A stretch of DNA of 64,000 bases from Endozoicomonas gorgoniicola (lineage in GTDB: Bacteria; Pseudomonadota; Gammaproteobacteria; Pseudomonadales; Endozoicomonadaceae): assembly GCF_025562715.2 (NCBI RefSeq), contig NZ_JAPFCC010000001.1, forward strand, positions 4,114,501 through 4,178,500, given 5' to 3'. A program made the position numbers and the translations under genes. Positions 8,444 through 17,306 of the stretch are shown in pieces (positions within the stretch are counted from its first letter, which is position 1; every line of letters starts with the position of its first letter). The notes under the pieces are model-generated. The model searched no databases. It saw only the letters and a program-made list of their open reading frames with translations, and was not told the origin of the DNA.

Positions 8444-10258
8444 TTATTTAGAACGGCTGGCACGCTTACGCTCATGCTCCTTCAGGAACTTCTTGCGCAA
8501 ACGAATGTGGTTAGGTGTTACCTCTACCAGTTCATCGTCATCAATGAACTCCAGAGCCTGCTCCAGAGAGTGACGAATCGGTGGCGTCAGCTGAATGTTT
8601 TCATCAGAGCCGGAGGCACGGACGTTAGTCAGCTGCTTACCTTTAGTCGGGTTAACCACCAGATCGTTATCACGGTTATGCAGACCAATAATCTGGCCCT
8701 CATACACGTCAACATTAGGCGGCAGGAATAAACGACCACGGTCTTGTAGATTCCACAGGGCATAACCCAGCACCTTGCCGTTGACCATGGAAACCAGCAC
8801 ACCGTTCTGGCGATGAGTCACTTCACCGTCTTTTACGACACCGTAGTGATCAAAGACATTGGTCAGGATACCGCTACCGGACGTCATGGTCAGGAACTGG
8901 GAACGGAAACCGATCAGGCCACGGGCTGGCATGACGAATTCCAGACGTACACGACCTTTGCCGTCTGGTACCATATTGGTCAGTTCAGCTTTACGCAGAC
9001 CCATCTCTTCCATCAGGGAACCCTGATGTTCTTCTTCGATGTCAATCACCACCTGTTCGTATGGCTCCTGTTTGACACCGTCGATTTCGCGTACCACTAC
9101 TTCAGGGCGGGAAACACCCAGTTCGAAGCCTTCACGACGCATGGTTTCAATCAGAACAGACAGGTGCAGCTCACCACGACCCGATACTTTGAACTTGTCG
9201 GCGCTGTCGCCTTGTTCTACCCGCAGGGCAACGTTGTGCAGCAGTTCCTGCTCCAGACGATCCTTAATATTACGGGAAGTCACATACTTGCCATCCTGAC
9301 CAGCAAACGGAGAGTCGTTAACCTGGAAGGTCATGCTAACGGTTGGCTCATCCACAGTCAGTGGTGGCAGCGCTTCAACATTATCCGGGTGGCACAGGGT
9401 GTCAGAGATATTCAGTTTGTCGATACCGGTCACGCAGACGATATCACCCGCACGGGCCTCTTCTACATCAACACGCTCCAGACCAAGATGGCCCATCACT
9501 TTCAGAATTTTGGCGCTGCGTACCTTGCCATCTGCACCAATCAGCTTGATCGGAGTGGAAGGCTTCAGAGTACCACGGGTGATACGACCCACACCGATAA
9601 CACCCAGGAAGCTGCTGTAATCCAGGGCAGACACCTGCATCTGGAAAGGTGCGTCAACATCCACCTTGGGCGCCGGTACGTTGCGGGTAATCATTTCGAA
9701 CAGTGGCGTCATGTCTTCCGCCATATTCTCAGGGTCATCACCGGCAATACCGTTCAGGGCAGAAGCGTAAATGATCGGGAAATCCAGCTGCTCTTCAGTT
9801 GCACCCAGACGGTCAAACAGGTCAAACACTTCATCCATTACCCAGTCAGGACGGGCGCCCGGACGGTCAATCTTGTTGATGACCACAATTGGGCGCAGTC
9901 CCTGCTCAAACGCCTTCTGGGTCACAAAACGCGTCTGGGGCATTGGGCCATCTACGGCGTCGACCAGCAGCAATACGGAGTCCACCATGGAGATAACCCG
10001 TTCGACTTCACCACCGAAGTCGGCGTGTCCCGGCGTGTCCACAATATTGATGTGGAAATCCTGCCAGTTGATCGCCGTATTTTTCGCCAGGATGGTAATG
10101 CCGCGCTCTTTTTCCTGATCGTTGGAATCCATGATGCGCTCAGCACCCTGATCCTTGCGACCCAGAGTACCGGACTGTTGTAGCAGTTTGTCTACCAGCG
10201 TCGTTTTACCGTGGTCAACGTGCGCTATGATGGCTATATTGCGAAGTTTTTCTATCAC
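8444..10258 (-). CDS. typA: Ribosome-associated GTPase TypA/BipA
   Basis: Predicted 604 aa translational GTPase of the EF-G/LepA superfamily, involved in ribosome assembly at low temperature and in stress and virulence regulation. The G1 loop AHVDHGKTT, G3 DTPGHADFGGEVER and G4 NKIDRPGAR are intact. The C-terminal TypA-specific region (RGLIGFRSQFLTMTSGSG, then VNPTKGKQLTNVRASGSDE) confirms the family. The start codon is GTG (10256-10258), only 13 bases after the stop of the kinase-like gene, so the two are probably co-transcribed. The gene ends in the terminator at 8396-8424. A long plus-strand frame across it is an antisense artefact. Confidence 0.96.
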   Translation of the reverse strand: MIEKLRNIAIIAHVDHGKTTLVDKLLQQSGTLGRKDQGAERIMDSNDQEKERGITILAKNTAINWQDFHINIVDTPGHADFGGEVERVISMVDSVLLLVDAVDGPMPQTRFVTQKAFEQGLRPIVVINKIDRPGARPDWVMDEVFDLFDRLGATEEQLDFPIIYASALNGIAGDDPENMAEDMTPLFEMITRNVPAPKVDVDAPFQMQVSALDYSSFLGVIGVGRITRGTLKPSTPIKLIGADGKVRSAKILKVMGHLGLERVDVEEARAGDIVCVTGIDKLNISDTLCHPDNVEALPPLTVDEPTVSMTFQVNDSPFAGQDGKYVTSRNIKDRLEQELLHNVALRVEQGDSADKFKVSGRGELHLSVLIETMRREGFELGVSRPEVVVREIDGVKQEPYEQVVIDIEEEHQGSLMEEMGLRKAELTNMVPDGKGRVRLEFVMPARGLIGFRSQFLTMTSGSGILTNVFDHYGVVKDGEVTHRQNGVLVSMVNGKVLGYALWNLQDRGRLFLPPNVDVYEGQIIGLHNRDNDLVVNPTKGKQLTNVRASGSDENIQLTPPIRHSLEQALEFIDDDELVEVTPNHIRLRKKFLKEHERKRASRSK

Positions 10259-10271
10259 TTTCTTTCTCTCA

Positions 10272-10970
10272 TCAAATCTCGTTTACAGTTCCTGCCTGAA
10301 TAACACGGGCCACTTCTTCAGCGTCTATATTATTGGCCTGTTCCGCATACACCGAGGGGAAGGTGTTATTTTCAAGCAGGTAAGCCACATCGACCTCGTA
10401 ACGGGCCATGTGACAGAAATTCCTTAAGCACAACTCTTTTTTCAGAGCGCCGAAGCTAAAGCGCATATCGGCAATATCGATCAACCCGAGAGTACCATCG
10501 GGCTGCTGCACAATATTGCCCAGGTGTGCTGAGCGAAAATACACGCCCAGCCTGTGCATTCTGGCGATCAGTCGGGCATTGTCTGCCAGTAACTGCTGTC
10601 TCTGCTGTTCGCTGACCAGAGGCAGCGCCTGCCGCAGGGTCTTGCCCGGCAACGGCTGATAATGCACTGCGGTTCTTGCAATAGACGGTATACGGTAGCA
10701 GTTAATTATCTTTACCGTCGGAATATTCAGTTGATGCAGCCTGTCGGCATTTCGTGCAAAACGAACAGAATAGGGCAGGAACCGGGCAGAACTGAACCGG
10801 CTTTTTACCATAAACAGTTTCAGGAACGAGCCATCGTTCAGACGCAGGACTTTATCACCATCCCCATCGCGCTCGATAACTTCTGCGCCCTTGCGCAAGG
10901 TCTGAAAATCCCTGTCAGAAAGTCGCTTGCCAAACAGCCGCCGCATCACCTGATATTTACCTGCAATCAC
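10272..10970 (-). CDS. LPS-core/InaA-type kinase-like protein
   Basis: Predicted 232 aa with the fold signature of the small kinases that phosphorylate lipopolysaccharide core sugars (WaaP/KdkA/InaA-like, often called toluene-tolerance proteins). It has a shortened catalytic loop HRLGVYFRSAHLGNIV near 138-153 and the metal-binding LIDIADMRF near 160, equivalent to HxxxxN and the DFG-like Asp. It lies divergently next to msbA-hldE. A related kinase-like gene flanks msbA in pseudomonads as I recall, which supports a role in core modification. It seems to form an operon with typA (13-base gap). Substrate unknown. Confidence 0.75.
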   Translation of the reverse strand: MIAGKYQVMRRLFGKRLSDRDFQTLRKGAEVIERDGDGDKVLRLNDGSFLKLFMVKSRFSSARFLPYSVRFARNADRLHQLNIPTVKIINCYRIPSIARTAVHYQPLPGKTLRQALPLVSEQQRQQLLADNARLIARMHRLGVYFRSAHLGNIVQQPDGTLGLIDIADMRFSFGALKKELCLRNFCHMARYEVDVAYLLENNTFPSVYAEQANNIDAEEVARVIQAGTVNEI

Positions 10971-11154
10971 CGGGGAAATTAAAAAGCGCTGAATATTAAC
11001 GCATACCGATGAAAAATGCTCATTACAATCGTTATGAAAGCGTTAAAATGGATTTGCCTGGCAGCTGGGTACGCCTGCAGGCGCCGTAGTCACCCCCTCC
11101 CATCCCCATTGCACATTTGTGCTAATATTCCCCGCTTGCGGCTTTTTCATAGTC

Positions 11155-11183
11155 TTGACTCGGTTTGCATTGAGCAATGCTAT
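11155..11183 (+). promoter_or_regulatory. Probable sigma-70 promoter of msbA
   Basis: TTGACT at 11155-11160 and TGCTAT at 11178-11183 are separated by exactly 17 bases, close to the sigma-70 consensus. They lie about 45 bases ahead of the msbA start in the 256-base divergent gap between the kinase-like gene and msbA. No other pair in this gap is as good. Confidence 0.6.
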
Positions 11184-11226
11184 GACTTCATCCACAATAG
11201 CGAACTCGTTAACTGATTGATTTTTA

Positions 11227-13044
11227 ATGGCCATGTCAGAACCAGCCAAGGCCAGTGGCCTGCAGATTTATCTGCGGCTATTGTCCTATGTAAAGCCCTA
11301 CACCGGCTTCTTTGTTATCAGCCTGCTCGGCTACGCCCTGTTTGCATTAAGCCAGCCCGCCTTTGCCCGGCTGCTGGAATACTTTGTAGAAGCCCTGGAA
11401 GGCAGCCATGCCACCATCAGCAAAGACCTGAGTGGATTTGTACCCATTGAAGTGTTTGCTTCGGCAGCACTGATACCAGCCGTTATGACCGTTATTGCGA
11501 TTTTGCGCGGTATCGGCTCTTTTATGGGTAACTACTACCTCGCAAAAGTGGGTATGAATATCGTTCATGACCTGCGCTGTCTGATGTTCAACCACATGAT
11601 GCAGCTGCCTAATGAATATTTCGACAACAATAACTCCGGTCATCTCATAGCCCGTATCACTTACAATGTTGGCATGGTGACCACTGCCGCCACTGACGCC
11701 ATCAAGGTGGTGGTTCGTGAAGGCTTGACCGTGGTTTTCCTGATTTTGTACCTGTTGATGACAAACTGGAAGCTGACGCTGGTATTCTTTGCTGTGGGTC
11801 CTCTGATTGCATTGGTCGTGACAACGGCCAGCAAGCGTTTCCGTAAGCTGAGTTCAAAAATTCAGGACTCTATGGGTGACCTGACTCATGTCAGCTCTGA
11901 AAGCATTAATGGCTACAGAGTTGTACGGGGCTTTGGTGGCGAAGACTACGAAAGAGATCGTTTTAGAGGAGCCAGTACCAAAAACACCCGACAAAGCCTC
12001 AAAATGACCAAGGCTTCGGCTATTCACACGCCAACCCTGCAACTGCTGGTTAATTCTGCCCTTGCGATCCTGTTCTTTCTGGTACTCTGGCTGAAGGGTG
12101 ATGCAACCACTGCCTCTCTGGTCAGTTTTGTGACCGCAGCTGCCCTGCTTCCGAAACCGATTCGTCAGCTCAGTGAAGTCAATGCCAATATCCAAAGGGG
12201 TATTGCCGCTGCTGAAAGTATATTTAAAATGGCGGATGAAACGCCTGAGCCTGACCACGGCTCCTTCACCTCAGAGAAAATTGAAGGCCGCCTGGAATTC
12301 AAAAACGTTACCTTCCAGTACCCGAATGCTGACCGCCCTGCGTTGGACAATATCAGCTTTACCGTAGAACCCGGTCAGACCATAGCTCTGGTGGGTCGAT
12401 CCGGTTCGGGCAAAACCACTCTGGCTAATCTGGTACCCCGCTTTTACAATCACGGGCAGGGGCAGATTCTGCTGGATGGCACCGATGTCGAAGACTTTTC
12501 CCTGAGAAACCTGCGCAGCCATATCGCCCTGGTTGACCAGAATGTCACCCTGTTTAACGACACGGTCAGCCAGAACATCGCCTATGGCTTGCTAGATAAA
12601 ACCAGTGAAACCGACATTAAAGCGGCTGCCGATGCGGCTTATGCCAGCGAGTTTGTGGCTAACATGCCAGAAGGTTTTGATACTCTGGTCGGTGAAGACG
12701 GTGTACTGCTCTCCGGTGGTCAGCGTCAGCGGCTGGCGATTGCCCGGGCGATTTTGAAAGACGCCCCGGTGCTTATTCTTGATGAAGCAACCTCGGCGCT
12801 GGATACTGAGTCCGAACGCCATATACAGGCAGCGCTGGAAGAAGTGATGAAAGGGCGAACCACGCTGGTCATTGCCCACCGCCTGTCCACCATTGAAAAC
12901 GCCGACCGGATCCTGGTGATGGATAAGGGCCAGATTGTCGAAACCGGCAACCATGCCGAACTGCTGGCCCAAGGTGGTCACTACGCCAAGCTGCACAAAC
13001 TGCAGTTTAAAGAAGATCAGGAAGCCCTGCTGGAAGCGCTGTAA
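11227..13044 (+). CDS. msbA: Lipid A export ABC transporter MsbA
   Basis: Predicted 605-aa half-transporter that acts as a homodimer in the inner membrane and flips lipid A-core. An N-terminal membrane domain of about six helices (residues 20-320) is followed by the ATPase domain with Walker A GRSGSGKTTLANL near 392, signature LSGGQRQRLAIARA near 495 and Walker B VLILDEATSALD near 516, then the H-loop IAHRLSTI. A second in-frame ATG lies two codons in, and neither start has a clear ribosome-binding site. hldE follows after 109 bases on the same strand, so both probably form one LPS-biogenesis unit. Confidence 0.96.
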   Translation: MAMSEPAKASGLQIYLRLLSYVKPYTGFFVISLLGYALFALSQPAFARLLEYFVEALEGSHATISKDLSGFVPIEVFASAALIPAVMTVIAILRGIGSFMGNYYLAKVGMNIVHDLRCLMFNHMMQLPNEYFDNNNSGHLIARITYNVGMVTTAATDAIKVVVREGLTVVFLILYLLMTNWKLTLVFFAVGPLIALVVTTASKRFRKLSSKIQDSMGDLTHVSSESINGYRVVRGFGGEDYERDRFRGASTKNTRQSLKMTKASAIHTPTLQLLVNSALAILFFLVLWLKGDATTASLVSFVTAAALLPKPIRQLSEVNANIQRGIAAAESIFKMADETPEPDHGSFTSEKIEGRLEFKNVTFQYPNADRPALDNISFTVEPGQTIALVGRSGSGKTTLANLVPRFYNHGQGQILLDGTDVEDFSLRNLRSHIALVDQNVTLFNDTVSQNIAYGLLDKTSETDIKAAADAAYASEFVANMPEGFDTLVGEDGVLLSGGQRQRLAIARAILKDAPVLILDEATSALDTESERHIQAALEEVMKGRTTLVIAHRLSTIENADRILVMDKGQIVETGNHAELLAQGGHYAKLHKLQFKEDQEALLEAL

Positions 13045-13153
13045 TTACATACGCCAGCCTGATACTGTTTTAACCTTGTTCGATATATGGGAGCTGGTCA
13101 ATACGATCAGCCCCTCGCCTTTCAAAGGCAAAAATGAAAGTGGAATACACTGA

Positions 13154-14599
13154 ATGAAATTGACTCTGCCCCGTTTCGACCAGGCCCGGGTCCTGGTGGT
13201 TGGCGACGTAATGCTGGACCGCTACTGGCATGGTGCGACTTCACGAATCTCTCCGGAAGCACCAGTACCGGTTGTCCGTATTGGTCAGGAGGAAGACCGT
13301 CCGGGTGGCGCGGGTAACGTTGCCCTGAACATTGCCTCTCTGGGAGCCCCTGCATGGCTGATTGCAGCCACCGGTGATGACGAAGCGGCTGATGCCCTGC
13401 AAACCCGGCTGAAAGCAGCGGGCGTTTTCTGTGACTTTGCCCGTATACCGGATGCCCGGACCATCACCAAACTGCGCGTTATCAGCCAGCACCAGCAGCT
13501 GATTCGCCTGGATCATGAAGAAGCGTTTCACAGCCTGAGCAGCGACATTCTGGAAGAGAAAACCGCAGCCCTGCTGGATAACATAGATGCTGTGGTACTG
13601 TCTGATTACAACAAAGGCACACTGCAAAACCACCAGCAACTGATTTGCACAGCTCGCACCCGCAACATTCCGGTTCTGGTTGACCCTAAAGGTACTGACT
13701 TTGAGCGTTATCGCGGAGCCACTGTGATTACGCCCAACCTGCAAGAGTTTGAGACGGTGGTCGGTCACTGCAAAGACGAACAGGAGCTGGTCGACAAAGG
13801 TCACAAGCTGATGCAGGAGCTGGAGCTGGAAGCCATGCTGATCACCCGCAGTGAGCACGGTATGACCCTGATCTGCAAAGATCGTCAGGAAGTTCACCTG
13901 CCTGCCCGAGCCCGGGAAGTGTTCGATGTGACCGGTGCTGGCGACACGGTTATTTCTACTCTGGCGGCAGCGCTGGCAGCGGGTTCCGAGCTGCCTCAGG
14001 CTGCGGCCATTGCCAACATTGCGGCAGGCATTGTGGTGGGCAAACTCGGTACGGCCACCATCAGCATGCCCGAGCTGCGTCGTGAAGTGAACCGGGAGTT
14101 AGGTGCAGAACGCGGCATTGTCACCACAGACCAGCTGATGATTGCCATTGAAGATGCCCGCGCCCACGGTGAAAAAATCGTCTTTACCAATGGTTGTTTC
14201 GATATCATCCATGCCGGACATGTGGGTTATCTGGAACAGGCACGCAAGCAGGGTGACCGTCTGGTGCTGGCCATCAACAGTGATGACTCTGTTAAGCGTC
14301 TGAAAGGCGAAGGGCGTCCAATTAATACCGAAGATCGTCGTATGGCGGTGCTGGCAGGCCTCGAAGCGGTAGACTGGGTCGTTAGTTTCAATGAAGACAC
14401 TCCGGAAAACCTGCTGCGCATAGTCAAACCCGATGTACTGGTAAAAGGTGGAGACTACAGCATTGACGAAGTGGTCGGCGCAGACATCGTTTATGAATAC
14501 GGCGGCGATGTAAAAGTGCTGGCGTTTCTGGATAACTGTTCAACAACCGCTATTGTTGAAAAAATCCGTACGGATCAGTCAGTAGAAGAAACGGCATAA
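13154..14599 (+). CDS. hldE: Bifunctional heptose-7-P kinase / heptose-1-P adenylyltransferase HldE
   Basis: Predicted 481 aa. The N-terminal ribokinase-like domain (1-330; RPGGAGNVALNIASLGAPAW near 50, catalytic DVTGAGDT near 258) makes heptose 1,7-bisphosphate. The C-terminal cytidylyltransferase-like domain (345-475; FTNGCFDIIHAGHVGYLEQA near 342, with the HxGH signature) makes ADP-heptose, the precursor of the LPS inner core. Both active sites look complete and the length matches the usual fused form. It follows msbA and converges with an exported-protein gene, with a strong hairpin between. Confidence 0.96.
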   Translation: MKLTLPRFDQARVLVVGDVMLDRYWHGATSRISPEAPVPVVRIGQEEDRPGGAGNVALNIASLGAPAWLIAATGDDEAADALQTRLKAAGVFCDFARIPDARTITKLRVISQHQQLIRLDHEEAFHSLSSDILEEKTAALLDNIDAVVLSDYNKGTLQNHQQLICTARTRNIPVLVDPKGTDFERYRGATVITPNLQEFETVVGHCKDEQELVDKGHKLMQELELEAMLITRSEHGMTLICKDRQEVHLPARAREVFDVTGAGDTVISTLAAALAAGSELPQAAAIANIAAGIVVGKLGTATISMPELRREVNRELGAERGIVTTDQLMIAIEDARAHGEKIVFTNGCFDIIHAGHVGYLEQARKQGDRLVLAINSDDSVKRLKGEGRPINTEDRRMAVLAGLEAVDWVVSFNEDTPENLLRIVKPDVLVKGGDYSIDEVVGADIVYEYGGDVKVLAFLDNCSTTAIVEKIRTDQSVEETA

Positions 14600-14604
14600 A
14601 CTGA

Positions 14605-14633
14605 TAGCGGGAAGATAACGGATCTTCCCGCTA
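14605..14633. terminator. Strong symmetric hairpin between convergent genes
   Basis: TAGCGGGAAGAT, the loop AACG and GATCTTCCCGCTA form a near-perfect stem just after the hldE stop. It overlaps the stop codon of the convergent minus-strand gene by three bases. It can act for both strands, though no clear U-run follows on the plus strand. Confidence 0.65.
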
Positions 14634-16346
14634 CTCGAAAGCAGAACGGTTCTCACTGCCCGGGGGGCAATCACAACCCTCTTCTCTTGTTTCCCGGTGA
14701 TCATTACCCATTGTTTCTAAAGGTATATCTCCCAAGACAACCTCACCGGCAGGCACAAGGCTCAACCTTTGGGCTGGAACAAACGCTACTGCAGAGTCCT
14801 GCCGCTGAGCAGATATGAATACAGGATGCCACTCCCTTGCCCAGGTCATGAAGCTGGTCGATAAGTTTATGTTTTGAACCAGCTGACGCGTACCTCTTTT
14901 TTGATCAATGTCGTTTATATAGCTCACCAGCATAAAGTTTATTCGGGTGCGTGCTTCGTCTCGTTCATCTTCTATGTTGATAAATCTGAGTTCCAGAGAT
15001 AAATCTGAGGCAGCAATACGATTTCTGAGCATCTCAAAATCTCTGATCATCTTAATTATCCAGTAAGGCCCTCTATTAGGGCGAAAGAGTGCAGAGCTGA
15101 TTAAAAAGTACCGAGGGGTGGTGCAGTTTTGCCTGTCGAAATTGGCGTTCCTGTATACTGTTGCAAGATTATGACTGAGCAGAATCTCGATTATCTGCCA
15201 ATACTCACCGGACAAATAACCGGAGTATTCGTCACTTGGCCGCTGCGTGCTTCTTGTTGCTCTATTTGATTCAACATCCTCAGAAACACTATCGATCCTC
15301 CGACTTATGATTTGATTCGAGAAAAGACGCACAGTACCAGCATCGTATGACATTCTTACATTTTCATGTACAAGATCATTCAGGTTTATATAAACTCCCT
15401 GAGAATAACCAACCTGAAAAACCAGAGTGTTACAGCCGTTCCAGCCTGCCTCTAAAAATCGGGTAAGAAGAATTTGCAGTCTGCCCCTTCTGTAACTGTT
15501 GCTGTCTGAATAACGCTGACTACCCTGAGTACTGCACTCCTGTTGAGATATTTCGCCCTCAGGGTCTGAGCTGTCGGGGGCGAACAGGCCTGAAAACACG
15601 AGAGTTAACATATTTTCTACAGGCCGCCTTATGCTTCGGGACTGGTGTCGCCAACCACTGATAACACCCTCTGCCAGCAGACTGTCTGCCAGAGAACAGG
15701 CGTTGTCTATTGTTGAGGCGTCAGGGGTTGAAAGGCTTGTGATAAAGTGAACGTACAGGTCAAACTGATTGCCTTCATTCACGTAATTTACCCCAGATAC
15801 CCCAGATACCCCAGATACCCCAGATACCCCAGATACCCCGGATACCCCGGAAATTTCCTGAATACTGGAGCGGGCCAGCTCCCCTTCAATCAGTTGCAGT
15901 GCAGGCAGCACTGTTCTGGCTAGCTCGACACCAGGGTCGACCCTGTACACACCATTACTATTGGGTTCACGGTCTGTTCCTGCGGACTCGTTCGGATTGT
16001 GGAGATACAGAGTACTCATCTCCGGACCGCCCAGAATATTGAATACAAAATGCCCCAGTGTGTCTGCTGCCTCAACGGGCTCTACCGTGTATCTTGGCAG
16101 CCCCACCACAGTAAAAGAACCAAACGACAAAAAAGTGGAGTGCTGTTGTAACCAAACCCTATTGAGGTGAACTTCCCTGCCTTCTATAAAAGCATGGGTT
16201 TTTATGTAAAAGCTAACTCTTTCACCCGATGTGCTGGTATAGGATATTCTGTAGTAAAACGCATAAAGAGAGCTTGAGATCAAGCAGGGCAGGATAAGCC
16301 AGATCAGCCTGTAAATTGCTTTTTTTATTTTTCCTGAGCGCAACAT
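14631..16346 (-). CDS. Exported/membrane-anchored protein with SGV repeats, unknown function
   Basis: Predicted 571 aa. A basic N-terminus followed by a hydrophobic segment (LIWLILPCLISSSLYAFYY) is a signal peptide or anchor. Residues about 168-190 are seven Ser-Gly-Val repeats encoded by a 9-bp minisatellite at 15791-15850. The rest has no motif I recognise; scattered Cys residues and an acidic, Cys-containing C-terminus (EEGCDCPPGSENR) suggest an extracytoplasmic protein. It sits alone between hldE and the aldo/keto reductase, converging on hldE. Its base composition is more AT-rich than hldE. A host-directed role is only a guess from its resemblance in style to other exported unknowns here. 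Confidence 0.7.
   Translation of the reverse strand: MLRSGKIKKAIYRLIWLILPCLISSSLYAFYYRISYTSTSGERVSFYIKTHAFIEGREVHLNRVWLQQHSTFLSFGSFTVVGLPRYTVEPVEAADTLGHFVFNILGGPEMSTLYLHNPNESAGTDREPNSNGVYRVDPGVELARTVLPALQLIEGELARSSIQEISGVSGVSGVSGVSGVSGVSGVNYVNEGNQFDLYVHFITSLSTPDASTIDNACSLADSLLAEGVISGWRHQSRSIRRPVENMLTLVFSGLFAPDSSDPEGEISQQECSTQGSQRYSDSNSYRRGRLQILLTRFLEAGWNGCNTLVFQVGYSQGVYINLNDLVHENVRMSYDAGTVRLFSNQIISRRIDSVSEDVESNRATRSTQRPSDEYSGYLSGEYWQIIEILLSHNLATVYRNANFDRQNCTTPRYFLISSALFRPNRGPYWIIKMIRDFEMLRNRIAASDLSLELRFINIEDERDEARTRINFMLVSYINDIDQKRGTRQLVQNINLSTSFMTWAREWHPVFISAQRQDSAVAFVPAQRLSLVPAGEVVLGDIPLETMGNDHRETREEGCDCPPGSENRSAFE
15791..15850 (-). repeat. 9-bp coding minisatellite (SGV repeats)
   Basis: About 6.7 direct copies of CCCCAGATA on the plus strand, the last two as CCCCGGATA, in frame within the gene at 14631-16346. 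Because the unit is three codons, slippage would change the number of SGV units without breaking the frame. Confidence 0.9.
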
Positions 16347-16466
16347 CCGAAATGAGCCCTCGAAAAAAGATGATTAACCAAACCTGCCAAAACAGTGGTT
16401 GCCGAAGGTAGTTGAAATTTCCGGCCTATATCAGAATTTCTAATCTGACACCGGCCGGAAAATCGT

Positions 16467-17306
16467 TTAAAAACCGCGAACTCTATTTCTCAAAACTCTG
16501 GCACAGGTTTCAACATTTTCCCTAAGGTGTTTGGGATTAATCGTTCCGATAATCGCCGAAGCAACTGCCGGATGACCAAACACCAGCTCCATGCTTTTCT
16601 CAACCGGGTCTTCACCTTCCAGGCAGGCATGCCCACTGGCCAGTGCCTTTTTGACCAGAATGCCTTTGTCGTGTTTTGCGGCATAGTCCAGAACCGGCTT
16701 TTCAGCCTGTTCATTAAGGTTATAAGTCACCATGGCCATATCGGACTGCTCCAGTGCCATAATACCGCCGTCTATTGTTTTGGTGGACATTCCGGTGGCA
16801 CGAATCAGACCCTCTTTCTTCAGGTCTGACAGCACTTCCAGACAACCATACTGCTGAATAATATTGACATCATCGCCACTGGAATGAACCAGTACCATAT
16901 CAATATAATCGGTCTTCAGTCGTTTAAGGCTGCGCTCAATACTGAAGCGAATGTACTCCGGTGAAAAGTCAAAGCGGGACTCACCCTCAATAAACTCTTC
17001 ACCCACCTTGCTGCAAATCACCCAGTCCTGACGCTGGCCTTTCAACAGTTTGCCCAGTCTTTCTTCACTGGTGCCGTAGGCTGGTGCCGTATCCAGCAGA
17101 TTAATGCCCAGGGACCGGGCCAGAGCCAGCAAATCGCTGGCTGCGTGGTCGTCAGGAATCTTAAACCCTCTCGGGTATTTCACCTGCTGGTCACGTCCCA
17201 GCTTGACGGTGCCAAAGCCAAGAGGCGACACCGCAATATCAGTACCGGCCACAGGCCGGACTGGTAACAGGGGGTCAGTCAAAATGCTTGCTCCAGAACT
17301 GTTCAC
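16467..17306 (-). CDS. Aldo/keto reductase
   Basis: Predicted 279-aa cytoplasmic NAD(P)H-dependent oxidoreductase with an aldo/keto reductase (beta/alpha)8 barrel. The catalytic tetrad is visible: Asp and Tyr in LLDTAPAYGTSEERLG near 70-85, Lys in VICSKVGEE near 98, His in MVLVHSSGDD near 142. The chain overlaps the 3' end of the upstream FAD-oxidoreductase gene by 32 bases. The first start is a GTG inside that overlap and an in-frame TTG lies eight codons later, so translation is probably coupled. The physiological substrate is unknown. Confidence 0.88.
   Translation of the reverse strand: MNSSGASILTDPLLPVRPVAGTDIAVSPLGFGTVKLGRDQQVKYPRGFKIPDDHAASDLLALARSLGINLLDTAPAYGTSEERLGKLLKGQRQDWVICSKVGEEFIEGESRFDFSPEYIRFSIERSLKRLKTDYIDMVLVHSSGDDVNIIQQYGCLEVLSDLKKEGLIRATGMSTKTIDGGIMALEQSDMAMVTYNLNEQAEKPVLDYAAKHDKGILVKKALASGHACLEGEDPVEKSMELVFGHPAVASAIIGTINPKHLRENVETCARVLRNRVRGF

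Noticed and set aside
8813..10183. 456-aa open frame on the plus strand
   Set aside because: It lies fully antisense to typA, has low-complexity His/Thr/Gln composition and no ribosome-binding site; it is a shadow of the conserved GTPase gene.
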